From: Lucifuga dentata
Lineage: Eukaryota > Chordata > Actinopteri > Ophidiiformes > Bythitidae
Assembly: GCA_014773175.1 (NCBI GenBank)
Contig: VXCM01000961.1
Span: 248,115 to 312,114 of the forward strand
Length of the DNA: 64,000 nt
Direction of reading: 5' to 3'
Shown here: positions 1 through 17,019 of the stretch, in pieces
How positions within the stretch are numbered: position 1 is the stretch's first letter
How the letters are laid out: the number at the start of each line of letters is the position of its first letter
The notes under the pieces: generated by a model
What the model was told of the DNA's origin: nothing
Database searches by the model: none
Seen by the model: only the letters and a program-made list of their open reading frames with translations
Program-made: the position numbers and the translations under genes

Positions 1-609
1 CTTGTGTAAGCTGTTTGTGATCGAGTATTAGCAACCACTACACGTTGATCAACTAGTCCATCTCAGGTTGTCAGAGAGGTCAAGTCTTGACCTCATGTCT
101 TAGAAGGTAGAGGGTTGCCATTAGTCATTTGTTAATGTCACTGAAGCTTTTATTCTCATCTAATGTTGCTTGCATCAGATGAAATTTGTCATGTGGCCAT
201 CATTGAACATCTTCCTAGATTCAAATAAGTAGATGTAGTTGACATAAGGAAGTACTTTCCAGGAAGTAGAATTATAAAATGTTAACCAGCTCACATTCCC
301 ATAAGTCACATTTTTGCAACTAACTGAGTCGCCGCTGTGGTTTGGGCTGTGATTGACCAATCTCATTTCACAACATAAATATAAATGATTGGTTAAGCTG
401 AGCACGGAAGGACCGTTGAGCAGTCCTGTTGCGCAGCTGTCACCTTTTGTGCTGTCCTGGCATCTTCACGCGTAACAATGTGATGAATGGAAGGAGAAGA
501 CAGCAAAGAAAAGTCTCAGAAGACAATAGCATGTAAAAGGAAGAAAGGGTGCGAAGAATTGAATGAGTGAGACAGAGAATAAAAGATGGACAAGTATGGC
601 TGGGGGGAG

Positions 610-642
<33 letters not shown>

Positions 643-1655
643 AAGTAGTGACTGAGTTAGAGACTGAATGAGAGAGTGTGTACACAATAGATTGGCTCCT
701 GGCCATATATTCCCCTCCCCCTCACTGTCACCCTCTCCAGTGTCTCCAGCGGACCTCGGCTCTGCTCAGCTTGTGACTCTTGTGTCAGCAGCTGGGAGGA
801 GGGGAGAGCTGAGGCCCAGGCTGTGCTGATCCAGCTAGGCCCTTAGGCCTGGCCAGGGAGGTAGGGAGGGGTGAGGCCCTGTCTGGGTGGCACACTGGGC
901 CTAAGCTCAGCACCTCAACAATTGAATAACTTCACTAATGTGTTTATCCATAACTTCACACATTATGACCCTCAGACCTGCATGCCATCAGATACACCAC
1001 GCCACCTTTTCTCCTCTTTCAACTCTACTCGCTCTCCTAACCACACAAACTTCTATTTTCTACAGCCCCAACCCTCACGACCTGGTGGGATCCCCGCTGT
1101 GGCAGAGGCAGATTTATTCCTCCGCCATCCTCCGCTGTAAAATTAAACCACCCTCCCATGTCTTATCTCCACCCCTCAGATTTGATGCTTGCTACTATTC
1201 CTCTTTGTTCTTCTCAGATGGCAGGAAATGCCACTTAGCATTTTGTCAAAGGCCTCTTTTTCCCCTTTAAAAACAAAAATGCTGTTTAAATGCAGTTTGC
1301 TTTTTATTTGTGACTGACATAACAGCCTCTGTTGGAAGGGAGAACGCAGGTCTCTGTAAACGTTGCCCCTTCTTGAGATTAGCTCAAAGTGAGCTTGCCT
1401 CGATTCCACTTCTCCTGCCGCCATTACACCACTATTGATCTCTTGAATCTAGTCTTCTTGTGTGTCCCATTACACATTGGCCCTACAACGTTGATTAATT
1501 CCCAACTATATGCTGCCATCTGCTGGGTGTAAGACAGTACTACAAGTAGTTTGTGGTATTTATTGTTCCTTGTTGGAAAAAGAGTACAGTGACACAATGA
1601 GGTTGAATGATGAAACTGGTTTTTGAATATCTTTTTAAAATGCTTGTCCCCTCAG
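1..1655. other. GATAD2A intron sequence, window start
   Basis: No exon with p66 similarity is visible here, so this is taken as intron upstream of the VIVLSDNE exon. It holds a (GT)n microsatellite at about 611-640 and GC-rich sequence at 705-900. Short open frames here have no recognisable domains. Confidence 0.55.
611..640. repeat. (GT)n microsatellite
   Basis: Fifteen GT units, uninterrupted. Confidence 0.9.
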
Positions 1656-5390
<3,735 letters not shown>

Positions 5391-7840
5391 TACCACCATT
5401 TTCCCTATTCTCACACACCTGTCATCCCTCTTAATATCAGTAATAGTCATTCTCATTATCAGTCTAACAATGGACTCTGCCTCCTGCCCAAATTGATGCA
5501 GGGCATAATTTTTTTTTTTTTTTTTTTTTGGGTAGGGTGGGGATGGGCTCTCTGCCTTTCCTCTAACTTTTTCTTCTACCATGTTCCTTGCCTGAATCCT
5601 TCATCCCAGTTTGGAGTTGTTCTTGGTTTTCCGGGATACAAGGAATTTGTTATATTGAATTTGGGTAACTTTGGGGGTGGGGTTGACATGGGCATGTACA
5701 ATTTAAAACTTGTGTAGTGACATTGCCTCTCCCTCTCTGCTCTTTGCACTGAGAGGCAGTTGCCACAAAAATCACTGAGCTTCCCTGCCTCTGGATTAGG
5801 CAGGAAAATCCCTCTTGATTCACCTATAATATTCGCCTTATGTCCTACCCCCTTCTCCAGTCTGAGCCGTGCGGTGGCAGAACCGAACCTAAATGAAGAC
5901 CTCATCACAGGGATTGTCGTTGAGCTTTGAGGACCATCCATAATTAATAACTGCTTCAGCTTTGCAAAAATGAATAAAGTAAAAAAAAAAAAAAGGACTG
6001 TAAAAATGATCTCTATCTGCACACAGACTGCCTTTTCTCTCTAACCTACCGTGTGTATGGTAGAGAAGTGGGTGCGGTGTGTTGGATTATTTTGTATGGC
6101 TGAATGTTAGGATTGTCTTTCTTCTGTAAGTCATATACTGTGTTTGGAATATTGTGCTCCCCGATACTTTGGAAGTGGCCTCTTTACAGGCTAATGTTAC
6201 TGCTGAGGTGGTTTTACATCTGCTGGGTTCCATGTTGTGGCCTACTTTTAAATACTTTGTTTTTTCTAAGAACACAAGGAAAAATAAAGATTAAGGGTTC
6301 ACTCATGTAAAAACAGAGCAAATGTTTGGAGGACTATTCTTATTGAATATTGTAAAAACCTTCCAAAGAACTAGTGGAGCCCAAATGGAATCCCTTCTGC
6401 TAGAAGGTTTCTAGTTTTTTTGAACCCTCTCTGGATATAAAGATGAATTCATGCTAATCTGAGGGGGTGTAAGGAATGTCATATTTTTGACATTGTTTTG
6501 CTTTTAGTCATAGGTTGTGGTGCATTATTTTTCTTCTATAGACAACTGTCTCTGGCTTTATTTATAGGGTCATATTAGTAAAGATAACGCTTATGCCCTG
6601 AGTTTGAATGGATCTCCACTTAGTTTTTTTTTTTTTTTTTTTTTTTTGTTTTTCTTGTGTGTCCAGTGGCTCCCGCACACCCTTTCATTGATCTGAGAGA
6701 AACTGGACAGCTTTCAGAATGTAGTTATGCAAAACCCCCTATAGCAACAAAAGACATGAATTTCTTAGTCTTTTCATTGAAGTGTGTATGATTCATGTCA
6801 GGTCCTTGAAACAAGCTAACTATGCCTTTTGTGCAAGCTATAGTGTATTTTTTATCAGGTTGCAGCAGCACAGGATAAGCTAGTAAAGTACAGTCTGTCC
6901 TGTAACAAGCAGGGGAATTCTGATTGAGTCTTCTTAATTACAGTTCTTACAGTATGTCACTGAAGCAGTTAACCCCACCACTTAATCAGTCATTTCTGTG
7001 GGTAAATGAGAATAAAACAGCAATTTGGAAAAAAATTAAAATAATCTTGCATTTAGGACGTGAAACACCCTTTAAAATCTTCTAATTTATATCAGAAATT
7101 TGGGGGGTCGTGAGCAGTGTGCATGATAAAATAAACCCTAATGACAGTTTAATTTTGCAATACACTTGTCTGTTTTTATCCGTTATAAATTGAAGCTATA
7201 GTGTTGCCCTTTCCATCCCGATGTAATCTTGCTGCCCTACTCCCCACGCTGGTTTTCATCATGCATTAATGATTATCTAAGCAGATGCAACATAAGGATT
7301 GACACAATGGCTCACTGAGCATTGAGCAACTCCACGTGCACTGCGTTAAGTGAAGGGGCATCAGCTGAATTTAATCCCTCTCTTTATTTTTCACCTTCTA
7401 AGGTGCGTCACAATACACCTGGGTTTCATTTACGATGGTGCAACCTGTGTACATTGCTGACGGAAATACAAGCTTGCAAAGTTTAATTTAAATCACTCAA
7501 GATTATGTATTTCTGTCTCAGTGTAGCATTGGAAACATTCCAGGTTGTCTACATTCCAAATGGGCAGAAAGTACCAACGCGTGTCTTGTGGATGCAATAC
7601 GAACAATCTGGAGTGAGCCCACATCTTGTGCCGTCCTAAGTGTAACGCTGTGCTGTCCTGACTACTGTCTGCTGCTGCTGCTGCTGCTGCTGTTTGACAA
7701 CAATAACACCATTCCATTTCCTTTGGGTCGAAGCACTGTTGAATGCAGGGCAGCCCAAATGGAAAAGAAAACAATGTATGAGAAATATGTTTGTTTTTGG
7801 ATTTTTTTTTTCCTGCTCTATCAAGTAATAATAAAACTAA
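5391..7840 (+). other. GATAD2A 3' UTR, with several candidate poly(A) signals
   Basis: There is no credible coding sequence between the GATAD2A stop and about 7.8 kb. AATAAA hexamers occur at 5973-5978, 6283-6288, 7130-7135 and 7830-7835. The 6283 copy follows T-rich sequence and the 7830 copy is followed by T-rich sequence, so a 0.9 kb and a 2.4 kb UTR are both possible. The stretch also holds T homopolymers near 5511 and 6625 and a (CTG)8 run at 7670-7692. The true end is unknown without transcript data. Confidence 0.6.
7670..7692. repeat. (CTG)n trinucleotide microsatellite
   Basis: About eight uninterrupted CTG units lie within the presumed 3' UTR of GATAD2A or just past it. CTG tracts in 3' UTRs are known to vary in length. 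Confidence 0.85.
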
Positions 7841-8651
7841 TTTTAACCCCTCTTTCATGTCTGGTTCATTATTGCGGTAAACACGTTGAGAAAACCAGAC
7901 AATGCTGTAAAGTGTATTCAGTCATACTGGAATCATACAGGATATCATTCAGGGATGATATCTTTGTATAAAATGACATGAGTTGATGTTCATACAGTGT
8001 ATTGAGCTCAGCTGCAGTAACTGATTACTGGCCACTAGGTAGCAGAAGAACTCCAAAACTAGATGTTTGACATACTGTCAAGTCATTGTTTATATGTATC
8101 TCCTGAAAAAGGAGTTGGTTCAGGGTGGCCTGCTTCTTACTCTCCCATTTACACCTTAAAAAAATGTGCAGCGTTCAAATGATTTGTCTGTGGATTGCTT
8201 AGATAAACTATTAATATCACTTATTTCCATATGAAGCACGGCTTAAATGAATTTGCAGAGAAGCTGCACAGTAAATGAAGAGTTGTTGGCAATGGTGATG
8301 GGTGGTGAGGCACGTGGTTCAAGCCCCTCCTCTCCTGCAGGTTCATATTTATTTTTCATTAGGTTGGAGAGGTTTCTGTTCACTGCTGTCAGACATGAAG
8401 TCCTTTTGTTCAAAAATTAATTAGCCAACAGTCTTTTTATTCCTAAATAAAGAGTAATATAAAGAATTGTAATCCAGTTTTGGAAGATACTATGCAGTCC
8501 TACAATTCTATACAATGCTATGCTATACTAAGTTCTACGATGCTATACTGTAATGCTATTTTATGCTATGCTATGCTATACTGTACTATACTACACTAAG
8601 CTATTCTATGCTGTTCTATCCATGCTATACAATATTATATTATAGTATAGT

Positions 8652-8686
<35 letters not shown>

Positions 8687-9260
8687 CTCACTTTCATATA
8701 AGCTAGTTTATATTTTTTTTGTCATGACCCACTTATATACACATATACCACTTGCTACTTGGCCTACTGCATGTTTGCCCTGTGATACTACTGTACATAT
8801 CCTGTGTGTGCGCATGCAAGTGTGTGGATTTTTCCGTCAATTAGTTACTTGGTGATACACAAGTGGGATTTTGATTCTCTTTTTATGTCTTTCAGCTGCC
8901 CCAAATCCATATGATCAGCCTGCTTGTTTTGGTGTATTCTCACACCATTCTTCTTTCATCCTTTTGAAGTGGACCTGGAAATTGCTGGTATGTATCCTGA
9001 TATTATATATTGGTATCGTGTCAATTCAGGCAATGAATTTCATTTACCTCTCACCATCGATGAAAGGTGTTACTGTTGTGTGTTTATTATTCAATGAGCA
9101 GTCGAGTGCTTCTTCAGTCTGATGATTGCTCCAGATTCTTCATCAAGGAATCCTTTTGCCACCAAGAGGGCTGGAGTGTGTGCGTGTGTGTGCATGTGTG
9201 TGTGAGTGTGAATTTGAAGGAGGGGATTGCACCCAGGCTCACTGAGCAGCTATGATCATG
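7841..9260. other. GATAD2A-YJEFN3 intergenic spacer
   Basis: No gene is visible. It holds a degenerate (CTATG)n-like pentanucleotide minisatellite at about 8490-8650, a (GA)n run at 8653-8686, and TG-rich sequence at 9175-9210. Mammals have TSSK6 and NDUFA13 between these genes; neither is detectable here. Confidence 0.6.
8490..8650. repeat. Degenerate CTATG-type pentanucleotide minisatellite
   Basis: Repeated CTATA, CTATG and CTATT words (for example ATGCTATGCTATGCTATACT) over about 160 bases, running straight into a (GA)n tract. Confidence 0.75.
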
Positions 9261-9266
9261 GCAGTG

Positions 9267-9413
9267 TGAGCCAATCAGGTGGCAAGCACCATGCCTCCTG
9301 ATTCTTAATTGGCTGGCTTTTCCCAGTGAGCTCAGCTGATACACAGAGCCAGTCGGTTTTATCAGAGAATGAGCCGGGGCCACGGTGGGAGAGAGACAGA
9401 GAGGGAGAGAGAN

Positions 9414-9461
<48 letters not shown>

Positions 9462-9558
9462 AGAGAGAACGAGAGAGAGCGAGAGGAGAGACAGAGATAC
9501 AGAAGCAAGATTTAGAGTGTGGAGCAGCCAGTAATTACCTTCCAGTCTGAGCCAATCA
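9267..9558 (+). promoter_or_regulatory. Candidate YJEFN3 proximal promoter with CCAAT motifs
   Basis: Two copies of the 11-mer TGAGCCAATCA lie at 9267-9277 and 9548-9558, and a reverse CCAAT (ATTGG) at 9308-9312. All are within 500 bases upstream of the YJEFN3 start codon. They look like NF-Y sites. No convincing TATA box is present. A long (GA)n tract with an N at 9413 separates the motifs. The transcription start is not known. Confidence 0.4.
9391..9493. repeat. (GA)n microsatellite with assembly N
   Basis: Purine-only (GA)n of about 100 bases in the putative YJEFN3 promoter, with an N at 9413. Open frames through it are artefacts of the repeat. Confidence 0.9.
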
Positions 9559-9740
9559 AGAGCCAAGCTCTCTATGAGATAGAAGGAGAAAGCCCATTTA
9601 GATTTTCACTCTACTCCAGGCAGAGAGGTAGATAGTGTGTTTATTCAATCAGAGACAGAGAGAAGGAACACGAGTGTTTTCTTTGGAACGGCACAGCTCT
9701 TCCTTTCTTACATTTGTCAAGTCGTGCTGGGTGACAACAG

Positions 9741-9808
9741 ATGGACAAGATGAACCCCAGCTCAGCTGAGGCAGAGGCAGAAACCATTGAACCACTGCGT
9801 TACCTCAG
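9741..9808 (+). CDS. yjefn3: YJEFN3 exon 1 (start codon)
   Basis: Encodes [20 protein letters not shown], then YL and two bases of a serine codon. It is acidic and probably disordered. Donor is gtaggc at 9809. The (TCTAT)n repeat begins only 22 bases after the exon. Confidence 0.88.
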
Positions 9809-10144
9809 GTAGGCACCTGACCAGGCACCTTCTATTCTATTCTATTCTATTCTATTCTATTCTATTCTATTCCTGCTCCATCCTCTCATTGTACCAATGC
9901 ACAATCAAATTAGTACACAGTTGAGTCACAGAGAGAGATAGTGGCAGGGAGATTGGGAGAAGAGAGGAGAGATAGAGGGGTGCCTACAGGTGCCTCCTCT
10001 TGCTGTTTTCATTGGTGTAAAGATGAAACGACAGCCACACAGAGGAACCTTCACATGTAGCTCACACTCATGTCTGCTTAATTCTGAGAAGGACTGAAAA
10101 AGAAAAAGTGGGGGGAACAACAACTGCCACTTGTTTGCTAATAA

Positions 10145-10178
<34 letters not shown>

Positions 10179-12857
10179 GATGATGGCCATAGAAGTACTG
10201 TGGTCTGCAACAAGAAATTCCAAGTATTCTTTGCCAGTCTTGTTTGTTCATCCTTGCTCTTTTCCCCCTTCCAGTGAAGCCACAAATTGAATTACAATTA
10301 TGAGGCGTGTTAGTGAATCAAGAGGCCCGTGTTTAATTTGGCATCATCAGGATCTACATTACCAACTCAGCTGAACCTCAACTGATTCAGTATCTTGTAA
10401 ATGAGATGTTTAATCAGTTTGTTATGCAATCAGAGTGAGAGGAAGTGAAAGAATTTCAATTTGGAGAACAAAGAGAGAGCTACAGGGTGTGTTGAATTAA
10501 AGGGTGATTGGCATGTATGTGCAAGTTTTCAAGTGTTTTCTAACACATGAGCTAAAATTCAGGTAAACAGTTTCCCTGTTACCGACAAAGAGTGACACAT
10601 GCATACATACGCATGCATTATGGCTAGCAAGACCCATCCTTTAAAAGTAGAATTTCAGTAATAACCTTTGGAATGAAGACTAAAAGTGCCCAAAATAAAA
10701 GCCAACAGATTTACAAACTCATTTGTACCCTCTGCCATCATATTTTTAAACATGCATAATGAATGAATTTTAAACTACTTATGCTGTTTTAGTAAGTATG
10801 TTACCTTTAATTTAATTTGAATGTCATTGAGGCTTCATCAAAATTTTTATGTTGGTATGTTAAGTGTTTATTAGTGTTGTTGTTTTATCTTTTAACCTAT
10901 TCAAGCTGCTATAGAACAAGTTTCCCTACTCAGGATAGTAAAGTAAAGTAAAGTGAAGTGAAGTACACATTGGTTATTCTTTACTTGGATCTTCATTAGA
11001 TTCAGTCTGTGGCAATTTTCCTGAGATCCATTTTAAATGAACAACCTTTAGTCATAATTGAGTCTGACAATAAAACATGCAGCTCAGATAAGAACCGGAG
11101 GTTCATACACCCAGAGCAACAACTGAAATTAAACGTTCTACAGAAAATGAGCATAAACAACAATGAAACAATGACTCACTTATTTTTTTGACAGAGCAGA
11201 GTTTTGACCTTAGTTAGAAGGGTTGTTAGCAAATTTGAGGCAGTGCAGCATCTGTAAATGACAGTTTGTTTTTTTTTCATATAATTGTTTTTGGTAAAGC
11301 CAGTTGACCCATATTCATATGTTATGTGTTCTGCTGTATTTATGACAAAAAAAAAAAAAAAAAAANAAAAAAAAAAAAAAAAAAAGAAGTGTGTAAATCA
11401 TAGTTTTGTTGAAAATTGTGGTATATCATTATAAATAGCATTTCTCATGACTAAAAGTTTAACTTGACATCCACAGTGAGTATTTCTGTATCTCCTACAT
11501 TACAAGCACTTGACCAAATGACTATTACACATGGACACGCACTCATATATATATGGTAGACATGTATAAAATCCCATTAAGATAGGGAAAAGTGTTAAAT
11601 GATATGGTGGTAGGACAGGATGGTAAGATTAGAGTGGAGTCTGAATGCCTGGATGATTTCTGAACTCACCGCTTCTGTCTGTAATCTAAATGTTGCTTCC
11701 TTCCGTCACTCAGGAGGAAACAGAATTAACAGAAGGGGTTCTCTTTCTTCCTTCAAGGCAAATATGATAGTATGGTAGTATGCTTACATAGCGGCAAGCA
11801 AATCTCCCTTCCTTTTTGGTATGTTATTTAAATAATGTAATTAATTTTCTCAGTCCACATATTTGATTGATTTGGCATTATGGTTGTACATACAATACCC
11901 AGAGGTGCATATAGTTCATCTGCTGTAGCTCATATATATCTGTATAGTGACACTCATCTATTCTTGGTGATTCCTGATAGCAAGTTATTATCTCCATGTT
12001 ATTCCCATGCCAATCAATGCTCATACCTATCTATTAACTCCATTCCAGGAGCTTTATTACTCTTCTGTATAAAGTTTATAATTATGCTTTTTTGCATTGA
12101 AGTGGCTTACACTCCTCTCCATGTGTGTTCCACTTGTGAGCAGCAGAGGCAAGCAAATTAACTATCATCAAAGAGGCTTCATTCCAGCCTTCAGTGATCT
12201 CCGCAGCTTGATTTGGGTGGCTGGCAGTCAATTAAGGCGCCCAGCTACAATGCAAACATATAATACTACAGGGAGAACAGATAGTACAGCTGCTATTATC
12301 ACCAGGCTGCAGCTCTCATATACATTTTAATACTTGCATATGATTTCTTTACTTTTTATTCACAAGTGCAGTTCATATTCCCTTCCAGCATTAAATGATG
12401 TATTTATTCATTGCTTACTGTATGTCTATCAAGGTCCTAGCTGACATGCATTAGTTGTAGCAATTGGTTCAAGCAAAAGCTTAGGGAGGATTTTGGAAAA
12501 AAAAAAAAAAAATGTAAATGAGGATAATTACTGTCTGGCACCATAAGCTCTATGATTTACAGAAGCACATGCATTTACAGGAGATAATATTCATCCTAAT
12601 GCAAGCTTGCAATAAAATTGTTTAAAGATTTGATAAAAAAAATTATATAGAAACTGAAAGTAATGCTTTTGCCGGAGGTAAGCAGAATCCGATTAAGTTA
12701 ATGCATGAAATTCTCAATCCTGCTGTCTCAGTTTGATAGTGGCTGAGACTGCAGAAGGCTCCAAACTCATTCACCACTTACACTCCTGTCTATCCAGAGT
12801 TCTAGATTACATTTTGCAGACCACACATACAGTCTCTCTCTCTCACTCTCACTCACA

Positions 12858-12905
<48 letters not shown>

Positions 12906-15900
12906 ACTGAGAGGAGCAGTTTTAGTGAAACATCACTTAAGAAAAGCTCTGAGGCTCACTAGACTTTAGTGTGAACTCTGTGCACTTAAAGCCTCTCAGC
13001 CTGCTTCATACTGAGTGTTATGAAGAAGGGTTCAGAACTTGTTATGAAACTTCACTGTTGGCTTTGATGATTGGTGGTGGTTATTACATGGGTGTATCTT
13101 TGGATTTACTGTTTTATTAGTGCGCTCTTGCTTGCAGCTAAAATTTTCTGGATGGCTTCTGGGTAGAGCAAATAAAAATACACACACACCAATGACAGAT
13201 GAGTGACCCTAACTGCAGGATAACTTGAAAATGCTCCTGGGCTAACAGGTTATTGTAGTTTGTGATTCCACAAAACAGAGTCATTTTATTTTCTTTATAT
13301 TAGATGGAGATTGTTTGAGTTGCTCTCTAGCGACATTTAGAACTGTTTAAAATTGCCAACATACCAGAGACAAGATGCAAAGGCTTTTTCTGTTTCCCAT
13401 TTAATCTGTTTCCACTTATAGCCCAATGGCTTCTTTCACAAAAATATCAATATGTTAGATCAGGAATTAAATCAATAGGGAACTATACAGGAAATATAGC
13501 CTGGTTGTATTTATCCTGTATTTTCAGGGAGCTAAAACCACTTCAGAAGCATTTTGATGGTATGACAAATGTTGAATTACAGTGAAATTTATTAAATATA
13601 TGTGGTAGCTCTGCATCTAATATTTTCAGTAGTAGGAAACGTACAGTCAAGTATTTGCAGTCTGAGTATAAGAAAGCCGAAATCTAAAAAGAAATGAAAG
13701 GAAATTGTTATTGAGTTGAACAGTTATTGCCATTTCTTTCTTCTATAACTAAGACATTTTATAGTAAAATTACCAGAATCCACTGAAATTTTTTTTTTAC
13801 TGCAAGCTGATATATACTTATGTAGGTGTGAAGCATAAAAAGCCACTTCACTTGGTGTGATCCTACGAAGATGACCTGTAAATGTTGAGCGGTTTTAGCA
13901 CTGTTCGCTTCAAAAAGGTCCTGAGTTTGAACCAGATGATGACTTTGGCCTTTCTGCTATGTGTTCTCCCTGTGTTCATAAAGTTTCCTCTGGGTGCTTT
14001 GGTCTCCTCTGACACCAAACACACCTGAACATGTGGATCCAGATCCTGTCCCTGGTGGCTGGAGGCTACCCACTTCTTTAAAGCTGCAATAGGTTAAATG
14101 CAGGTAGACAGTTTTTGAGCTTGTGTATTTCATGTATTGGGCAAATAAAATGGTTCTATCTACTCTAAGGTCACTATAAATAACAGAACAGTTTGTCCTC
14201 TTAGCAGAGAAAAACTGTCTTGGTAAAAAGTCCTCGATAGAAAAGTAACTTTGATTTTTTTCTGAAGTACCTTGATTTAGAAACTGTCACTAATAGCAAT
14301 TTAACATCTGACAGTGCAACATCATCTGGTTGTTTATCATTTAAAGCTGATAACCTAATGGAGACACCATTAGCTTTCTGTATCTTCCTTATATTGATTC
14401 TTTCTCACAGTGTTGAGTGTCCTGGCTTGGTCCTCATCTCACGCCTTTCTTATTTTGAACTGGGGCCAGTTGCACAACAATGTGTTAGACCAGCCAATTG
14501 AGTTAAACCAGTCTAACGTTGTGAAACCAGCCTCTGTCTGCCTCCTGTCTGCCTGTCCATTTGCAGGTCTGCCTGCCTGTCTGTTTCTTTGGCTACCGGT
14601 GTGTCAAGCTGTCTGATTTCACCTGATTTGCTTAAATGCATGTCCTTCTTTGGCAGCCATCCGTAGGACTTATTGTTACTTCTCCCTCCTTGCACCTCCC
14701 TCCTGACAATTCCCATGTTGGCAGCTCCATTTGCCTGTGTGACAGCCTAGGCGTTTATTTATAGGCCACATATAATGATTAGGGTAGAGAGGTGGAGATG
14801 AAGAGAGGGAGAACGGAAAAGAGCAGGGACAAGAGGAGAGATGATTTGCTAGTAGGCAATGTTTGGCCATTATTTTCCTCTGCCATTAAAGTTAAATTAG
14901 CTGTAAGAGTTTCTCCATTTACCATGTTATTGAAAGGAGGAGCATGAGAAGGAGAGTAACGTGGGCTGAGGTGAGGTGTGGCAGAGTGAAGATTCAATTA
15001 AATTATGGGATCTACAATAAGGATGCTGTTACTGATCCTTGGGTTGTATAGCTGTAAATTGCGAGATAAAACAATAGATGTGAACAGAGAGTGCTCTGCG
15101 AACACGTTGCTGTTACTATGAATGAATAATAGTTTGAATGTGGCATTTTTATTGTTTACCGCAACCCCACTTCTCCAGTAAACTGAATTTATGTAAATTC
15201 TTCAGTAGAGAAGCTAATGTGTGAGTGGCTGTGGATAAAGGCTAATAGGAAATAGGAATGTAATAGCAAAATGGAGAGACCCAGTTGATGAATTTACAGA
15301 GCACTTAACACAAGCTATCCCACTCTCTCACATATGCGCGCACACACACATATCACGTCAACCATTTTGGTCCTTTTCTGTGGGCCTCAGTTGATCTTTG
15401 TTTCACCCATTTGTGAATTCTGACAGCTCCCATTTTTTTCTCGAGGAACTCTGCTGGCTCTTGTTTAAATCAGTGTTAATGAAAAACACGAGAGCCACTG
15501 ATGAGAAGCTAAGCCAAGATTGTGTCTTCTTCATTATGTCCACACTGTGAGTCAGTTTGGGTATTACAAGGAGATTTCAGAGGATATTAGGGGACACGGG
15601 GGAGCCTTCTGTCTCATTCTACGGAATTTCACACCTGCAATGGTAGATTTTAGAAAATCTTCCTGACATTAATCTTGCTTTAGTAGAGGATAATTTTAAG
15701 TCAAATAAGGACAGAGTGAGTTAGTTTTGTTTATTTTGGCTAGGGCTATGCTCTGACAAACTGAAAAAAAAATGTGTCGTTTAAAAATCTGCACAGGGTA
15801 TGTATGTGCTTGCGTGCTCATGTGCATGTATATGTGCATGTATGAGACTGAAAGATGGACAGAAATTGACCAATGATTTTTACTTTGATGATGCAATTGC

Positions 15901-15969
15901 TAATAAGGCCAGACTATATTAATCATTGATGCTGTTTCATGTCACCTGTACTTGACATTCACGCTTCAC

Positions 15970-16000
<31 letters not shown>

Positions 16001-16023
16001 ACAAATAAGATTATTATTATTAN

Positions 16024-16054
<31 letters not shown>

Positions 16055-16972
16055 GAACTGCAAGAGACCACTGAGTACAGCTGGCTCTTGAAAATTGAAT
16101 GTGATTGAGGTGACCTTCACAGACATCCCTGAAATCCCGCTCCTCCTCCTCCTCCTCCTCTTGCTCTTTCTCTCAACTCTCTGCTCCACTCATCTCTTTT
16201 CTCGAGGATCTGTCATCAGGCCAGTACTCTTATTTTAATCACACAAAAATGTCGGTGGTTACAGTGAAGGGATGCTCTGTGAACTCCTCAGTCCTTTGAG
16301 GTGTCTTCTACCAGCAACAGAACTCATATTATTCTTTCTTTTTCCTCTTATAATATGGTGATTGAGAAAACATTGTAGCCAAAGAAAAACTTAATAGAGG
16401 TAAAGAAGACAAAATACACCTTAAGTATTGAGAGTGGAAAGAATGTAAGTGTAAATCTGTATACAGTAGAAGCATATTTAATCTACAAGTTGCGCTGGTT
16501 GTGTGTACTTGTGTTGATGCATGAATGTGTGTGCGATCGATCTGACAGGACGGGGGGTGAGCAGAGTGAGTATCAGAGATGTTTCTGGCTGTTGAATTGT
16601 ATTTAGGGCCAATGCAATGCAATTCAGTAAATGTGCAATATTCTCTGCTGCTAAAGTTCATTTCTTACACAAGATCTCAGAAGATTTTATATATTTATAT
16701 ATACATATATTTTTTTATTTTTAGACTTTTTAATCTACATTTTACCATTAGAAAAAGTTTGACTTCCTTGTTTGATTGTGTGGTAGCCCACTTTTATTTT
16801 GTTTGATTATGTGTGAATGCACCATCAAGGATTGTTACAAATTTCGTTGTACTCTATGACAGTAAAGGCGTTCTGATTCTGATTCTGATGCTGGGAGCAA
16901 TTGATCTGCAGAAAAGCCTTCCTTTCAAACGTCCCTGCCTAAATCCTCATCAAAAATACATGACAGTGCTGA

Positions 16973-17019
<47 letters not shown>

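Larger units (their letters stand above)
9809..16800. other. YJEFN3 intron 1, first part
   Basis: No exon is recognisable. It holds (TCTAT)n at 9831-9872, (GAT)n/(GGT)n at 10143-10187, a poly(A) tract with N (about 11347-11385), (CA)n at about 12850-12904, an SINE-like remnant at 13880-14030, (GT)n plus T-tract with N at 15972-16050 and (TCC)n at 16139-16160. The remainder is AT-rich single-copy-looking sequence. Confidence 0.6.

Noticed and set aside
440..706. Open frames on the minus strand with His-Thr runs
   Set aside because: They are translations of the (GT)n microsatellite at 611-640; no domain and no conserved composition.
871..1270. Two overlapping + strand frames of 89 and 110 codons as possible GATAD2A exons
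   Set aside because: No similarity to the p66 N terminus and no acceptor/donor pair giving the phase needed by the exon at 1656.
9114..9566. 150-codon minus-strand frame upstream of YJEFN3
   Set aside because: Leu-Ser runs come from the (GA)n repeat and it spans an N.
13880..14030. True tRNA gene
   Set aside because: Box B is mutated, no acceptor stem pairs, and the sequence continues as a dispersed repeat.
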